A stretch of 64,000 nt of DNA, taken from Rhodanobacteraceae bacterium. Its GTDB lineage: Bacteria > Pseudomonadota > Gammaproteobacteria > Xanthomonadales > Rhodanobacteraceae. The first letter of the stretch is position 1, and each line of letters begins with the position of its first letter. The notes under the pieces were generated by a model. That model searched no databases. It had not been told where the DNA came from and saw nothing but the letters and a program-made list of their open reading frames with translations. The stretch lies in NCBI GenBank assembly GCA_004299705.1, contig SCQS01000054.1, positions 124,001 through 188,000 of the forward strand, in the 5' to 3' direction. This document shows positions 63,187-64,000 of the stretch, piece after piece. The position numbers and the translations under genes were made by a program.

Positions 63187-64000
63187 TCAGCGGTCGAATT
63201 CAAGGCGCATACCTTGGGATGCGCCCAACACTTTGCCATTGCGTGCAACCAGATTGCCGTTGACGAAGGTCGCGGCGATGCTGGCGCGGAAGGTGTCGCC
63301 TTCGAACGGTGACCAGCCGCACTTGGAGGCGATGCCTTCGCGCCGCACGGTTTGTGGCGTGGTCGGATCGACCAGCGTCAGGTCGGCGCAATAGCCTTCA
63401 CGTAAATAGCCGCGCCCCTCGATCGCGAACAGCGTGGCAGGTGCGTGCGCGTAGGTCTCGACCAGTCGTTCCAGCGTGAAGTCGCCGCGAAACACCGATT
63501 CCAGCGCCGACTGCAACGCAAACTGGATCAGCGGGATGCCGGATGGGCAGCTGGTGTAGGGGTGGGCCTTTTCCGATTCCAGGTGCGGCGCATGATCGGT
63601 CGCAAGCACGTCGATGCGGGTATCGGCCAGCGCGTGCGTCAAGGCTTCGCGGTCGGACGCCGCCTTGATCGCGGGGTTGCATTTGATCTTGCCGCCAAGC
63701 CTGGCGTAGTCGGCGTCGCTGTAGCGCAGGAAATGCACGCAGGTTTCCGCGGTGATTTTTTTTCCGGTGATCGGGCCGGGCTCGAACAGTGCCAGTTCGT
63801 CGGCGGTTGATACGTGCAGCAGGTGCAAGCGGGTGCCGTGGCGGCGCGCGGTGGCCACCGCCCACTTGGTCGATTCGAAGCACGCTTCGCGCGAACGGAT
63901 TGCCGGGTGCAGCCGCATCGGGATGTCGTCGCCGTACTCGGCCTTGGCGCGGTCGAGATTGGCGTGGATGATGTGGCTGTCTTCCGCGTGCACCAGCACC
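63187..64000 (-). CDS. pyrC: Dihydroorotase (type I), 5' end beyond window edge
   Basis: Cyclises N-carbamoylaspartate to dihydroorotate in pyrimidine synthesis. The window holds about the C-terminal 270 residues. Conserved histidine and metal motifs: LVHAEDSHIIHANLDRA, RHGTRLHLLHVSTADELALF, HFLRYSDADYARLGGKIKCN and VLATDHAPHLESEK; GIPLIQFALQSALESVFRGD follows. The C-terminal beta region DLTLVDPTTPQTVRREGIAS closes the amidohydrolase. No partner genes are visible because the window ends. Convergent with folE2. An allantoinase or hydantoinase is less likely given ATDHAPH. Confidence 0.9.
   Translation of the reverse strand, partial: VLVHAEDSHIIHANLDRAKAEYGDDIPMRLHPAIRSREACFESTKWAVATARRHGTRLHLLHVSTADELALFEPGPITGKKITAETCVHFLRYSDADYARLGGKIKCNPAIKAASDREALTHALADTRIDVLATDHAPHLESEKAHPYTSCPSGIPLIQFALQSALESVFRGDFTLERLVETYAHAPATLFAIEGRGYLREGYCADLTLVDPTTPQTVRREGIASKCGWSPFEGDTFRASIAATFVNGNLVARNGKVLGASQGMRLEFDR

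Overview
The window is a GC-rich, densely coded stretch of chromosome from a gammaproteobacterium, most likely of the Xanthomonadales (Lysobacterales), probably the Rhodanobacteraceae. This rests on gene content and order: a separate sucA-sucB-lpd cluster, a very large (~180 kDa) NAD-dependent glutamate dehydrogenase, a FimX with EVL in place of EAL, FolE2, EpmB divergent from efp, and mtaD-ubiG-gph/mupP. Many short inverted-repeat elements sit between genes. This is inference from sequence reading; no database was searched. I see no prophage, transposase gene, CRISPR array, tRNA or rRNA.

Layout. 1-5.3 kb: the 2-oxoglutarate dehydrogenase genes on the minus strand (sucA, sucB, lpd; lpd is cut by the left edge). 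5.4-10.6 kb: a GNAT protein, the L16 hydroxylase roxA carrying an in-frame repeat insertion, purB, and divergent fumC. 10.8-16.0 kb: the most unusual block, a minus-strand operon of a small exported protein, a YtrA-type GntR regulator, an ABC ATPase and permease, and four tandem paralogous lipoproteins resembling YggN/DUF2884. A strong promoter overlaps a near-perfect palindrome upstream. 16.2-22.9 kb: FKBP isomerase, phhB, two small cytochromes c, an AhpD-like protein, NfeD-slipin, and a PadR-controlled membrane protein. 22.9-28.6 kb: DUF488, yggS, TraB, the agmatine-to-putrescine pair aguA/aguB, a small periplasmic protein and zinc-free L36. 28.7-34 kb: transketolase, a trypsin-like exported protease and a CcsA/YpjD protein. 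34-38.7 kb: a MarR-GNAT fusion with its own palindrome, then ffh-rpsP-rimM-trmD-rplS. 38.9-47.1 kb: aldo/keto reductase, a subclass B3 metallo-beta-lactamase, an RND efflux pair without outer-membrane channel, and a diguanylate cyclase. 47.3-57.6 kb: the giant GDH, PhzF, NAD kinase, FimX and EpmB. 57.7-64 kb: efp, mtaD, ubiG, a HAD phosphatase (MupP candidate), a squalene-synthase-like protein, folE2 and a dihydroorotase cut by the right edge.

Together the genes are mostly core metabolism (TCA cycle, purine, pyrimidine, folate, ubiquinone, polyamine), translation and its modification enzymes (RoxA, EF-P/EpmB, TrmD, RimM), c-di-GMP and pilus control (FimX, a GGDEF protein), and envelope or stress functions (the ABC-lipoprotein operon, NfeD/slipin, RND pump, beta-lactamase).

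The main non-coding signal is at least ten families of short repeats. Three matter most: a ~112-bp element seen three times with conserved ends separated by exactly 46 variable bases; an inverted-arm G-rich family seen three times; and a dRS3-like family, one copy of which is translated inside roxA.
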